From NCBI RefSeq assembly GCF_009857915.1, contig NZ_WWCM01000006.1, positions 225,596 through 289,595 on the forward strand: 64,000 bases of DNA, written 5' to 3'. Numbering within the stretch: the stretch's first letter is position 1; each line of letters opens with the position of its first letter. A program made the position numbers and the translations under genes. Of the stretch, positions 53,301-60,683 are shown one piece after another. Source of the DNA: Duganella qianjiadongensis. GTDB taxonomy: Bacteria > Pseudomonadota > Gammaproteobacteria > Burkholderiales > Burkholderiaceae_D. Under the pieces are notes generated by a model that saw nothing but the letters and a program-made list of their open reading frames with translations, was not told the origin of the DNA and searched no databases.

Positions 53301-53434
53301 TTGCCGGCAAAGCTCTTGAACAGCGTAATGGGCGAATCGGCCCGGGCCGGGCCGGCCAGCAAGGCACAGGCCAGCAGCAGCCTCCAGCCTAGCCGGCAAC
53401 ACAGGATGAGAACGGGATGAACGTAGGCTGGCAT
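50342..53434 (-). CDS. mshQ: MshQ-like large pilus-associated surface protein with DUF11 and DUF6701 regions
   Basis: Predicted exported adhesin or pilus accessory. It has 1030 residues. A signal peptide ends ARA/DSP near residue 33. Residues about 34-310 form a beta-rich domain (SFTGTQKTMR, TVTFDGSAVTAP). Residues about 318-440 are a DUF11-like domain (YLINVVNNGPLAEGGP, NSATVSG). From about residue 470 on, the MshQ/DUF6701 part has VERPERLLL, GRFIPDHFK and the end region LLVPNAYGSSKLPLPLQLSAQYY with TFGVYRSP. It follows mshP by three bases. The long N-terminal extension relative to a bare DUF6701 protein is notable. I cannot name its ligand. Confidence 0.88.
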   Translation of the reverse strand: MPAYVHPVLILCCRLGWRLLLACALLAGPARADSPITLFKSFAGNVSFTGTQKTMRTKDNNTDPCAVNTGTMNMVLSGLPNGATVLNAQLYWAGSGSNPDYTVTFDGSAVTAPATRSFTSPTVGYDFFAGAYDVTTQVKAKGNATYTVGGLSVNTGSPHCDVQAVVGGFQLLVIYSHSSEPFRVLNIYEGFQYIRYSSVTLTLANFKIPTPIGSVTGRIGHITWEGDTTLSGGGEILRYNSVEVTDAMNPSGNQFNSASNINNDAQSYGIDFDAYTVASPVIQAGQTSARSDYQSGQDLVLLNAEVIAAPNVPATDHGVSMTLQTPLQPSQASNYLINVVNNGPLAEGGPIKVVDVLPASLIFVSASGTGWSCSNAGQTVTCLYSATVAAGTTLPTITLRVTAAAAATGLITNSATVSGPLYDYYDGNDTSTVSTSIGASAIAPTYGYTDSPCLNGLPFGDPGQSCKLIDFNAQQRLGNMAIPLYLTYLVSNVPTAVASNDTTIKLKYALACYDPAQDAGVRASFTRNGGSAVSLPLCSRSGALPGAASSYWTSLNDVVFKGGTASSTDFYRFQYADVGRIEFLVSDASGRLGTSLAFVERPERLLLVPPANNGAQNPATATDPAFVTAGTNFSMSVQALLYGGGLAPNFGKESTPITIALQALAAKDQTGARLADMIDPGGDPEAPLNFNGSFGAFSGGVASGSAFSFDDVGVLELTPLPSGGYLGTGNIQAQSVNVGRFIPDHFKTVPAPSMACDPNGMSCPATVYGMAYSGQPFAVQVVAENAQSEVTGNYRGLLARQVVLSAYSAPGSTTTANPPASPTGAALTANSISAATFSAGTATINPQYSLPNPFVATAPYAKNWVTPTMVYIRASETGTPNDGVTSLRTNAEEGGVAVVAGRLLVPNAYGSSKLPLPLQLSAQYYGATSRNGVASYSWRANPSDSTTSVTMASALQYSSCLVACPALDSGAAAVLTMNGGLGTTNLKAGSSSAKSGANVKVTGPTWLPTSQGRVTFGVYRSPVIFLREVY

Positions 53435-53437
53435 GAT

Positions 53438-53869
53438 CTAGAATTGCACGGAGACAGTACGGCGCACGTAATCGGGCGAGCTGGTCAGGCCGTTCGGACA
53501 AGCACCTGACTGCGGGATATTACAGGCGGTAGCGGTCAGCGTAGTAACATTCAGGCTACTGCCCATGCCCGGCGTGGTGGCAACGGTGCAGGTCAGCGTC
53601 ACCGTAAATACTGACAGCGTGCCGCCGGCCAGTACATTCTGGCTAGGCACGCAGCTGCCATTCACCAGATTCTGGTAGAGGCCGAATTCCACCCCGGCCC
53701 GTGCCGCCTCGTAGGCGCGCGCACCGAGCAGGTCCTGTGCCGTGGTGGTCTGCTGCGCAGTGCTGAGCGTGACTACCGCCACGGCCAGCCCGGTCAGCAC
53801 TACCACCAGAAACAGTGCGGTAACGATGGAAACGCCGCGCTGGCGCAAAATTTGGACAGAAGTACTCAT
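53438..53869 (-). CDS. mshP: MshP pilin-like protein
   Basis: 143 residues. A prepilin-like N-terminus, RQRG then VSIVTALFLVVVLTGLAVAVV, but with Thr where Glu+5 normally stands. Such loss is typical of GspK/PilX-type tip minor pilins. Cys-rich C-terminal half (SCVPSQ, LTCTV, ACNIP, ACPNG) could form disulfides. It overlaps mshO by four bases. Confidence 0.87.
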   Translation of the reverse strand: MSTSVQILRQRGVSIVTALFLVVVLTGLAVAVVTLSTAQQTTTAQDLLGARAYEAARAGVEFGLYQNLVNGSCVPSQNVLAGGTLSVFTVTLTCTVATTPGMGSSLNVTTLTATACNIPQSGACPNGLTSSPDYVRRTVSVQF

Positions 53870-54696
53870 GGGGTATTATCCACGTGAACCTGACGCGACA
53901 AGCTGATCTGCTCGCCGCTGGCACTGGCCAGCGTCAGCGACATGCCTACCAGCGCCGCGTTGGTATTGGCCAGCACGGTGTAATCGAAGCCGCAGTTGGA
54001 CACCTTCTCCGCCAGCAGCGCCGGCGTACCATACGGCGGCGCGCCCAGACCGTTAGGGCCAAAAATGGAGGTGCTGTAATTGCGTACCAGCGTGCCGCCG
54101 CCGCCCGCCACCGGCGTGCAGACATAGGTGACCGTGCCAGTCACCACGTGAAAACGGCTGGTGGGCGAAGGCATGCTGGGCGTAGCCACGGCAAACGGAT
54201 TATTGGCCATGGTAATGCGGGTACCGGACACCGCCGTCACGCGCGCAATATTACCGTTAGTATAGGCGTCGGCCGGCGCCGTGCCCAGATTGAACACCAC
54301 AATGTAGTCGTTCACCAGTATCTGCTGGCGCCCGCTAGGGGCCGCGCCTGCGATATCGAAGGACAGGCTGGCGCTCGGACTGAAATCGAGCGGCAGCAGG
54401 GTCGATGGCGGGGCATCGTTGATATCGATGTAGCGCCCGCCTGTTTTCACCAGCAGGAATTGCAGCATATGCCGGTCCGGCGAGACATAGACGCTGTTGG
54501 GCAGCGCCAGCCGCACTTCGCGCGACAGGCGGCGCAAGGCCAGATCGGCCACATCGGTCAGTTCGACCCGGGCCGCCGTGTCGACATAGTTCTGCACCGG
54601 CGTCTTGAGGAACATCGCCACCATGCCGGCCAGTATGCCGGTAATCACCACCACGATGATGATCTCGATGAGGGTAAAACCGCGCTGGCGTTTCAT
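53866..54696 (-). CDS. mshO: MshO minor prepilin
   Basis: 276 residues. Class III signal peptide MKRQRG/FTLIEIIIVVVITG with Glu+5, followed by a long helix and a globular beta domain (GspJ-like size). It is predicted to be a minor pilin cut by prepilin peptidase, which is not encoded in this window. ATGA overlaps connect it to mshD and mshP. Confidence 0.92.
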   Translation of the reverse strand: MKRQRGFTLIEIIIVVVITGILAGMVAMFLKTPVQNYVDTAARVELTDVADLALRRLSREVRLALPNSVYVSPDRHMLQFLLVKTGGRYIDINDAPPSTLLPLDFSPSASLSFDIAGAAPSGRQQILVNDYIVVFNLGTAPADAYTNGNIARVTAVSGTRITMANNPFAVATPSMPSPTSRFHVVTGTVTYVCTPVAGGGGTLVRNYSTSIFGPNGLGAPPYGTPALLAEKVSNCGFDYTVLANTNAALVGMSLTLASASGEQISLSRQVHVDNTP

Positions 54697-55274
54697 ATCG
54701 ACCTCGGTGCATAGCGCGTGCGATAGCCATCGAGCACGATGGCGTTGCCGCCGGGGTAGGAAACGCTGACCGTAATGCGCAGCACATTCATATTCGCCGG
54801 GGTGGCATCCGAACCGAGCTTGCCGCCGGCGGGGCCCAGGCCGGTATCGGGCTGTATCGTCACGCTGGCCGTATAGCCGTTCGGGAAACTGTTGCCGGCA
54901 GCATCAGTGCTATAGGTGACAGGCGTGCCGAACGCGATCACGTAATCATTGACATTGTCATAGGGCCGCGTATTGCCACTTTCCGCGCCCACATTTTCCG
55001 GCACCGTGCAATCGGCGGGACTGAGTGTGGTCGGCTGTTCGGCGGCGGGGTCGCCGCCATCGCAAAAACTGAAATGGGCCAGCCGGATCTCTTCCATCAT
55101 GCCCTCGGCAATGGCCAGCGCCTGCTTGCGCAGCATGGGGTCGGGACTATTGCGGGCGGTATTGCCCAGCACCTGCAGCACGCCAAGCACGGCAATGCCG
55201 ACGATGACGATAAACATCATCAGTTCGACCAAACTGATGCCGTGCTGGCCCTGCCCTGGCCGCCTAACGGACAT
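54693..55274 (-). CDS. mshD: MshD minor prepilin
   Basis: 193 residues from ATG 55274, preceded by GGGGAG with seven bases spacing (an earlier in-frame start at 55289 is weaker). The cleavage motif is GQHG/ISLVELMMFIVIVG, with Glu+5. The globular domain contains Cys pair SFCDGG and ADCTVP. It overlaps mshC by 11 bases and mshO by four. Confidence 0.9.
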   Translation of the reverse strand: MSVRRPGQGQHGISLVELMMFIVIVGIAVLGVLQVLGNTARNSPDPMLRKQALAIAEGMMEEIRLAHFSFCDGGDPAAEQPTTLSPADCTVPENVGAESGNTRPYDNVNDYVIAFGTPVTYSTDAAGNSFPNGYTASVTIQPDTGLGPAGGKLGSDATPANMNVLRITVSVSYPGGNAIVLDGYRTRYAPRSI

Positions 55275-55809
55275 AGCCGGTCTCCCCATTGACCGTGATG
55301 GTACGGGTGCTGCCGTCGCCGCTCAGCGTCATGTTCAGCGTGGAGAAGGTGGAGGTAAGCGTGGGTGACACGTCGGTCGTCATGAAGGGCTTGCCGGTTG
55401 CATCAAAATAGAAATTGATACCGCCGCTCAGCGTCAGACCGGCCGGCACGGCTTCGCAGGCGCGTGTAGACCCGCTGCAGAACGCCAGCGTCGCGGCCGT
55501 GGCGCTGTTCTGCCCGCCGGGCGCGGTGACGCCCAGCACGTAGAGCACGTCAAATGCCAGTGTCACGCCGCCGCTGGTAACTTTCACGTATACCGGGCGG
55601 CCCTGCGCGATCGCCGTCTTCTGGGCATAGCGCAGCAAAGTTTTGAGCTGGGCGGCATACGATGCCGCGTCAAAACCTTTGCGATCAAAAAAGCGTGGCG
55701 CGGCCACGCCGGCCATGATGCCCACTACCACGATCACCAGGATCAGTTCCACCAGCGTGAAGCCGGCGCCACGCCGCCAGTGGCGGCGTAACTGTCGGAC
55801 TCTGTCCAT
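55264..55809 (-). CDS. mshC: MshC minor prepilin
   Basis: 181 residues. GAG/FTLVELILVIVVVG with Glu+5, GspH-like size. Cys pair FCSGS/RACEAV in the C-terminal domain. It follows the major pilin gene by 24 bases. Confidence 0.9.
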   Translation of the reverse strand: MDRVRQLRRHWRRGAGFTLVELILVIVVVGIMAGVAAPRFFDRKGFDAASYAAQLKTLLRYAQKTAIAQGRPVYVKVTSGGVTLAFDVLYVLGVTAPGGQNSATAATLAFCSGSTRACEAVPAGLTLSGGINFYFDATGKPFMTTDVSPTLTSTFSTLNMTLSGDGSTRTITVNGETGYVR

Positions 55810-55833
55810 GCCCGCTGCGCGCAGACTCTCCCG

Positions 55834-56289
55834 TTACTGACAGGTGGTGCTGGTTGCGGCCATGGTCACGGTACCGCTGGCCAGCACATAGGTCAGCGAG
55901 CAGGCCGTGTGCGCAGCGTCAGGATACAGCACGCCCGTGGTGGAAAGCGTGCCGGCGTAGTCGGAGGTATCGACTGCAGCGGCGATACCGGCATAGGTCG
56001 GGTAGCCGGTGGTGTTATCCACCACCACATTGGTGTCGAAAGTTGTGGTGCCGGTCGCTGGCGAGCCGGCTGCCAGCCAGCGGCCATGGTACATATTCGA
56101 AGCGCTGACTATGGCGGCACGTGCGCCCTGCATCTTGGCCAGACGGGCATCCGCACCCAGCCCGGCGAAGCGCGGCAGCGCGGTGGCGGCCAGAATACCG
56201 AGTATGACGATGACAACGATCAGTTCGATCAAAGTGAAACCGCCTTGCTGCGAGCCCATAACGTTATTGCGTGCTGCTTGAATTTGCAT
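55834..56289 (-). CDS. mshA: MSHA-type major pilin candidate (MshA/MshB)
   Basis: 151 residues. QGG/FTLIELIVVIVILGILAAT with Glu+5, ALPRF and a long N-terminal helix, then a small domain with a C-terminal disulfide loop candidate (TACSLTY ... STTCQ). Best match in size and type to the structural pilin; only one such gene is present where Vibrio has both mshB and mshA. SD GGAG. It has a 33-base gap upstream (mshF) and 24 downstream. Confidence 0.9.
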   Translation of the reverse strand: MQIQAARNNVMGSQQGGFTLIELIVVIVILGILAATALPRFAGLGADARLAKMQGARAAIVSASNMYHGRWLAAGSPATGTTTFDTNVVVDNTTGYPTYAGIAAAVDTSDYAGTLSTTGVLYPDAAHTACSLTYVLASGTVTMAATSTTCQ

Positions 56290-56322
56290 GTAAATCTCCA
56301 GACCTAACTTTAAAAATCAACA

Positions 56323-56853
56323 TTAGCGACGCGTCGCAGCGGATAGGGGCGGCGTCCGGCAATCGTTTACTTCCTTGAGCTCCAGCCCTGTCTGCTGGAC
56401 AGGCATAGACTCGGCGTTGGCAATTTTCTTGGGCAAGCGTTGCAATTCTACTCTGAAACATACATTCCCAGCAGCATTATTTAAACCAGTTTCTTGCTTA
56501 TTGCGCACATAAACCAGCAGGCGCAACACCGGATCAAAATACCAGCTGCCCGGCGCCAGCCCTGCAGCCTGCGCAGCAGACTGCTCGCCCGCGTAGCCTG
56601 CCGGCGGGCGCTCCAGCCACAGTACCGGATTGGCACCGGCCAGCAGCGCCAGTTCGCTCTCGCGTCCGCGCGCCTGCAAAGTCATGACCTGACCGGCCAG
56701 CGCCGCGCGCAAATTGATCTGGATCGCCTGTACGCTGGCCTGCTCGCCCGCTTGCTGGTAGAAACCCAGTTTATCCAGCGCCACCGCCAGCAGCAGTGCA
56801 AACACACTGACCGCAATGGCGAATTCAAGCAGACTATGACCGTTCTTGCGCAT
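56323..56853 (-). CDS. MshF-like pilin-related protein
   Basis: 176 residues. MRKNG/HSLLEFAIAVSVFALLLAVAL is prepilin-like with Glu at +5 but His at +1 in place of Phe/Met. Position between mshG and mshA is that of mshF in Vibrio. The rest is helical with VCFRVELQ near residue 138. It overlaps mshG by one base. Function unknown; processing by prepilin peptidase uncertain. Confidence 0.78.
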   Translation of the reverse strand: MRKNGHSLLEFAIAVSVFALLLAVALDKLGFYQQAGEQASVQAIQINLRAALAGQVMTLQARGRESELALLAGANPVLWLERPPAGYAGEQSAAQAAGLAPGSWYFDPVLRLLVYVRNKQETGLNNAAGNVCFRVELQRLPKKIANAESMPVQQTGLELKEVNDCRTPPLSAATRR

Positions 56854-58088
56854 CAGTGCGGCAACGCCACTTTGCCCAGATCCCAGATCGGCACGAAAAT
56901 ACCGAGTGCCAGCACCAGCACCAGCAGACCGAGGAAGGTGATCAGGATAGGCTCGATCTGCGCTGCCAGCGTCTTCAGTTCGTAATCGACTTCGCGCTCG
57001 TACATCTGTGCAATCTCGTCCATCAGTTCGTCCAGCGAACCCGACTCCTCGCCCACCGCGATCATCTGGATCACCACCGGCGTAAACACCTTGCTGGCCA
57101 CGGCGGTGCGCAGGATACTATCGCCCCGCTCCACACTGTCGCGCATGCGTTCCACCCGCTGGCCCAGAAAAGCGTTATCGACCGTCTGTGAAACGACGGT
57201 CAATGCCTGCACAATAGGCACACCGCTGCGGCTAGACAAGGAAAAACTGCGCGCAAAGCGCGCCAGTGTAGCTTTCTGGATGATTTTGCCCGCTATCGGG
57301 AATTTCAATTTGAAACGGTCCCAGCGGTAGCGGCCAGCAGCCGTGCCTATCCACGCGCGCAGGCCCACCATCGCGCCCGCCGTCACCACCACCAGTTGCA
57401 TCCAGTAAGCCACCATGAAGGCCGAGCTGGCGATCAGCAGGCGCGTCATCAAAGGCAGTTCGGCGTGGAAGCTCTCGAACACTTTGACGAACTGGGGAAT
57501 CACGAAGATATTCACGATCACGATGGCGATCACCATCGCCGTAATCACGAAAATAGGATAGCGGGTGGCACTCTTGACGCGGGCCCGCATCTCGCGCTCG
57601 AACTCCATATGATCGAACAGGCGCAGAAACACTTCTTCCATCCGGCCCGTCATTTCGCCTACCCGCACCATCGACAGATAGAACTCGCTGAACACCTTGG
57701 GATGGCGCCGCATCGCCACCGACAGTTCGCGGCCGGCATCGAGCGATTCGCGCAAATCCTTGATCACGGCACCGAAACTGGGATTGATGGCCGAATCCTG
57801 CAGCCCCGCCAGACCGCGCATGATAGGCACGCCGGACTTGAGCAGGGTATAGATCTGGCGGCTGAACAGCTGCACATCCATGGACGTCACCGGACGGGCG
57901 AACAGGCGCTTGAGACCGGCATCTTCCTGTCCCTTGGACGCCGCCCCGCCACGCGTCAGGGTGATCTGCACGGGCGTGGCACCGGCACTGCTGAGCTGGT
58001 TGGCCACTGCGCCGCTGTCGGCGCCTTCCATCACGCCTTGCAGCAGTTCGCCGCGCGCATCACGCGCCTTGTAGGAAAAATAGGGCAC
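56853..58088 (-). CDS. mshG: MshG inner-membrane platform protein (PilC/GspF family)
   Basis: Polytopic membrane protein on which the ATPase acts to build the pilus. It has 411 residues, standard for GspF. Two T2SSF repeats are seen: the cytosolic SRQIYTLLKSGVPIMRGLAG with GREL and the second RFARSFSLSSRSGVPIVQALTVVSQ, each followed by membrane helices. The start is GTG 58088, one base after the mshE stop. It overlaps mshF at TGATG. Confidence 0.95.
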   Translation of the reverse strand: MPYFSYKARDARGELLQGVMEGADSGAVANQLSSAGATPVQITLTRGGAASKGQEDAGLKRLFARPVTSMDVQLFSRQIYTLLKSGVPIMRGLAGLQDSAINPSFGAVIKDLRESLDAGRELSVAMRRHPKVFSEFYLSMVRVGEMTGRMEEVFLRLFDHMEFEREMRARVKSATRYPIFVITAMVIAIVIVNIFVIPQFVKVFESFHAELPLMTRLLIASSAFMVAYWMQLVVVTAGAMVGLRAWIGTAAGRYRWDRFKLKFPIAGKIIQKATLARFARSFSLSSRSGVPIVQALTVVSQTVDNAFLGQRVERMRDSVERGDSILRTAVASKVFTPVVIQMIAVGEESGSLDELMDEIAQMYEREVDYELKTLAAQIEPILITFLGLLVLVLALGIFVPIWDLGKVALPH

Positions 58089-58089
58089 T

Positions 58090-59796
58090 TTATTCCTCGC
58101 TCTGGTTGCTGACGCGCATCGCTTCGGCCACCGTCGTCTTACCCTGAATCACCAGCGAGACGGCATGGCGGCGCAGCGTATCGCCGCCCATCTGGGCCGC
58201 CGCTTTGGTAAGGAAATAGGCCGGATCGGGATTATTCGCCGCATCGGCCACTTCGCGCGTCATTTCCAGCAGCTCGTACACGCCGGTACGGCCGCGGTAG
58301 CCCATGCCGTTGCAGTGCGAGCAGCCCTTGCCGTGAAAATAGCGCGCCATATCGACCTTGTCGTTGAGCTCCATGCGCAGCCATTCGCGCTCGGGCGGCG
58401 TCAGCTCGTAGGGCGTGGTGCAGCTTTCGCAGATCACCCGCACCAGCCGCTGCGCCAGCACGGCCTGCAGCGAGCTGCCCACCATGTAGCGCGGCACGCC
58501 CATATCCATCAGCCGCAGCGGCGTGCTGGCCGCGTCGTTGGTGTGCAGCGTAGACAGTACCAGGTGACCCGTCATGGCGGCGCGCAGGCCGATCTGGGCA
58601 GTTTCCTGATCGCGCATCTCGCCCACCAGCACGATGTCGGGATCCTGCCGCAGCGCCGAGCGCAGCACGCGGGCAAAACTCAGTTCGATCTTGTCGTTAA
58701 CCTGCACCTGGTTAATCCCCGGCAGGCGGTATTCGACCGGGTCTTCCACCGTGATCAGCTTTTTCTCCACCGAATTCAGCTCGGACAGAGCGCTGTACAG
58801 CGTGGTGGTTTTACCGCTACCGGTAGGCCCCGTCACCAGCACCAGACCGTTGGGACGCTGGACGATGGCGCGGAATTTCTCCACCATGGCGCGCGGCATG
58901 CCGATGCTATCGAGCCGCAAGCTGGTGTTGCCCTGACTGAGCAGACGCATCACCACCGATTCGCCGTACTGGGTGGGCATGGTGGAAATACGCACGTCGA
59001 TGCGCTGGTTTTTTACCCGCACGGCAAAGCGGCCGTCCTGCGGCAGCCGCTTTTCCGAAATATCGAGGTCGGACATCAGTTTCAGGCGCAGCGCCAGTGC
59101 CGGCGCAATACGGATATCGGCTTCCGTCTGCAGGTGCAGCACGCCGTCGATACGGAAGCGGATCTGCAGCCGCGCTTCCTGCGGCTCGATATGGATGTCG
59201 GAGGCGCGCACCTGCGCCGCATCGTCGAACACCGACTGCAGCAGCTTGACGACAGGCGCCTCTTCCAGATTGGCATTGGCAGCGGCCAGCGCGCCGAAGT
59301 CCACCGAGACATCGCCCAGATCCTGCTCCAGCTCGCGGGCCAGATCGGAAATATCTTCCGTGCGGCGGTAGATGCGGTCGATCGCCGCCAGCACTTCCGT
59401 TTCGTTGACCACGGCCAGTTCCAGCGGCTGCTTGAGGATGCGGCTGATTTCGTCGTAAGCAAACAGATCGGTCGGGTCCGACATGCCGACCAGCAGCGAG
59501 CCGCGGCGGTCTTCCAGCACCAGCGTACGGAAGCGCCGCGCCTGGGTTTCCGGCAGCAGACGCACCACTTCCGGATTGACGTTGAAGAATTTCAGGTTGA
59601 GATAGGGAATGCTGAGCTGGCGCGCCAGCGCACCGGCGATCTGTTCCTCGGTGACATAGCCGTTTTCGATGAATACCCGGCCCAGCTTGCGTCCACTGCG
59701 CTGCTGCTCGGCCAGCGCTGCCGTCAGTTGTTCTTCCGTGAGCAGCTTCTGCTGCACCAGTATTTCACCCAGACGTACTTTCTCTGGTCTTGCCAT
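58090..59796 (-). CDS. mshE: MshE extension ATPase with c-di-GMP-binding MshEN domain
   Basis: Hexameric cytosolic ATPase that powers MSHA assembly. It has 568 residues. The N-terminus has two consecutive MshEN-type repeats (VRLGEILVQQKLLTEEQL and RKLGRVFIENGYVTEEQI), the known c-di-GMP-binding arrangement in V. cholerae MshE. Walker A GPTGSGKTT near residue 322, Walker B with DPDIVLVGEMRDQETAQ, His box HLVLSTLHTNDA, and a tetracysteine zinc site CESC ... CSHC near 450-490. It leads the locus and has a good GAGG ribosome site. The c-di-GMP link to the diguanylate cyclase at 17 kb is inference. Confidence 0.96.
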   Translation of the reverse strand: MARPEKVRLGEILVQQKLLTEEQLTAALAEQQRSGRKLGRVFIENGYVTEEQIAGALARQLSIPYLNLKFFNVNPEVVRLLPETQARRFRTLVLEDRRGSLLVGMSDPTDLFAYDEISRILKQPLELAVVNETEVLAAIDRIYRRTEDISDLARELEQDLGDVSVDFGALAAANANLEEAPVVKLLQSVFDDAAQVRASDIHIEPQEARLQIRFRIDGVLHLQTEADIRIAPALALRLKLMSDLDISEKRLPQDGRFAVRVKNQRIDVRISTMPTQYGESVVMRLLSQGNTSLRLDSIGMPRAMVEKFRAIVQRPNGLVLVTGPTGSGKTTTLYSALSELNSVEKKLITVEDPVEYRLPGINQVQVNDKIELSFARVLRSALRQDPDIVLVGEMRDQETAQIGLRAAMTGHLVLSTLHTNDAASTPLRLMDMGVPRYMVGSSLQAVLAQRLVRVICESCTTPYELTPPEREWLRMELNDKVDMARYFHGKGCSHCNGMGYRGRTGVYELLEMTREVADAANNPDPAYFLTKAAAQMGGDTLRRHAVSLVIQGKTTVAEAMRVSNQSEE

Positions 59797-59958
59797 CCCT
59801 GATCCTCACTCTCTACACTGCTCATCAACGTGCGGCAATTCTAAGGCAGATTTCGCGGCTTGAGCGGCTTTCCATGCAGCCGAGTCACAAGATATCGCAT
59901 TCCTGGCGCGAATGCGCTACAGTGACGGACGTTTTCCAGCCCAGCCTATCACCCGCCC

Positions 59959-60675
59959 ATGACGCTTCCTGCCCTGCGCTTCCAGCATCTTGTCGTACGC
60001 TATGGCGCTACGCCTGTGCTGCAAGACCTGAATCTGACGGTGCAGGCCGGCGAATGTCTGGCGCTGGTGGGCCTGAACGGTGCCGGCAAAACCAGCCTGA
60101 TCAAGTGCCTGCTGGACTTCATCCGGCCCGATGGCGGCAGCATCGCCATCCTGGGCCAGCCGCACCAGCAGCCCGCCAGCCGCGCGCCGCTGGGCTACTT
60201 ACCTGAAAGCTTCAAGCCGCCCTATTACCTCAAAGGCGGCGAGTTCATCCGCTATTGTCTGCGTTTGCAGGGTCTCGACTACGACACGGCGGCAGTGCTG
60301 GACATGCTGGCTGCGCTGGACCTGCCCGCCACCGCGCTGGACCAGACCGTAGGCCAGTATTCCAAGGGCATGACACAGAAACTGGGGCTGGCCGCCTGCC
60401 TGCTGGCGCGCAAGCGGCTGTATGTGCTGGACGAGCCGATGAGCGGACTGGACCCGAAAGCCCACGCCCTGCTGCGCCGGCAGCTGGCGGCTTTGCGCGA
60501 TCAGGGCAGCACGCTGTTCTTGACCTCCCACAATCTGGCCGACGTGGAACTGCTGTGCGACCGCCTGGCCATCCTGCATGCAGGCCAGATCCGTTTTTGC
60601 GGCACGCCGCAAGAATGCCGCTCGCAGTATGGCGCGGACACGCTGGAGCAGGCTTTTCTCGGCTGTATAGCGTAG
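59959..60675 (+). CDS. Orphan ABC transporter ATPase (CcmA-like)
   Basis: 238 residues, one ATPase domain. Walker A GLNGAGKTS near residue 39, the signature is YSKGMTQKLGLAACLL near 135, and the Walker B strand is RLYVLDEPMSGLDPKAH near 158. It matches the CcmA-type family that usually pairs with a membrane permease gene, but no permease follows: the next gene, eight bases downstream, is an MshM-like ATPase. It shares strand and probably transcript with that second secretion-like cluster. No ribosome site is evident before the ATG. Confidence 0.9.
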   Translation: MTLPALRFQHLVVRYGATPVLQDLNLTVQAGECLALVGLNGAGKTSLIKCLLDFIRPDGGSIAILGQPHQQPASRAPLGYLPESFKPPYYLKGGEFIRYCLRLQGLDYDTAAVLDMLAALDLPATALDQTVGQYSKGMTQKLGLAACLLARKRLYVLDEPMSGLDPKAHALLRRQLAALRDQGSTLFLTSHNLADVELLCDRLAILHAGQIRFCGTPQECRSQYGADTLEQAFLGCIA

Positions 60676-60683
60676 TGGCGGCC

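Noticed and set aside
60255..60683. Upstream extension of the second MshM-like gene into the ABC ATPase gene
   Set aside because: The ABC ATPase frame has all its motifs over this DNA, and the MshM family start is at 60684.
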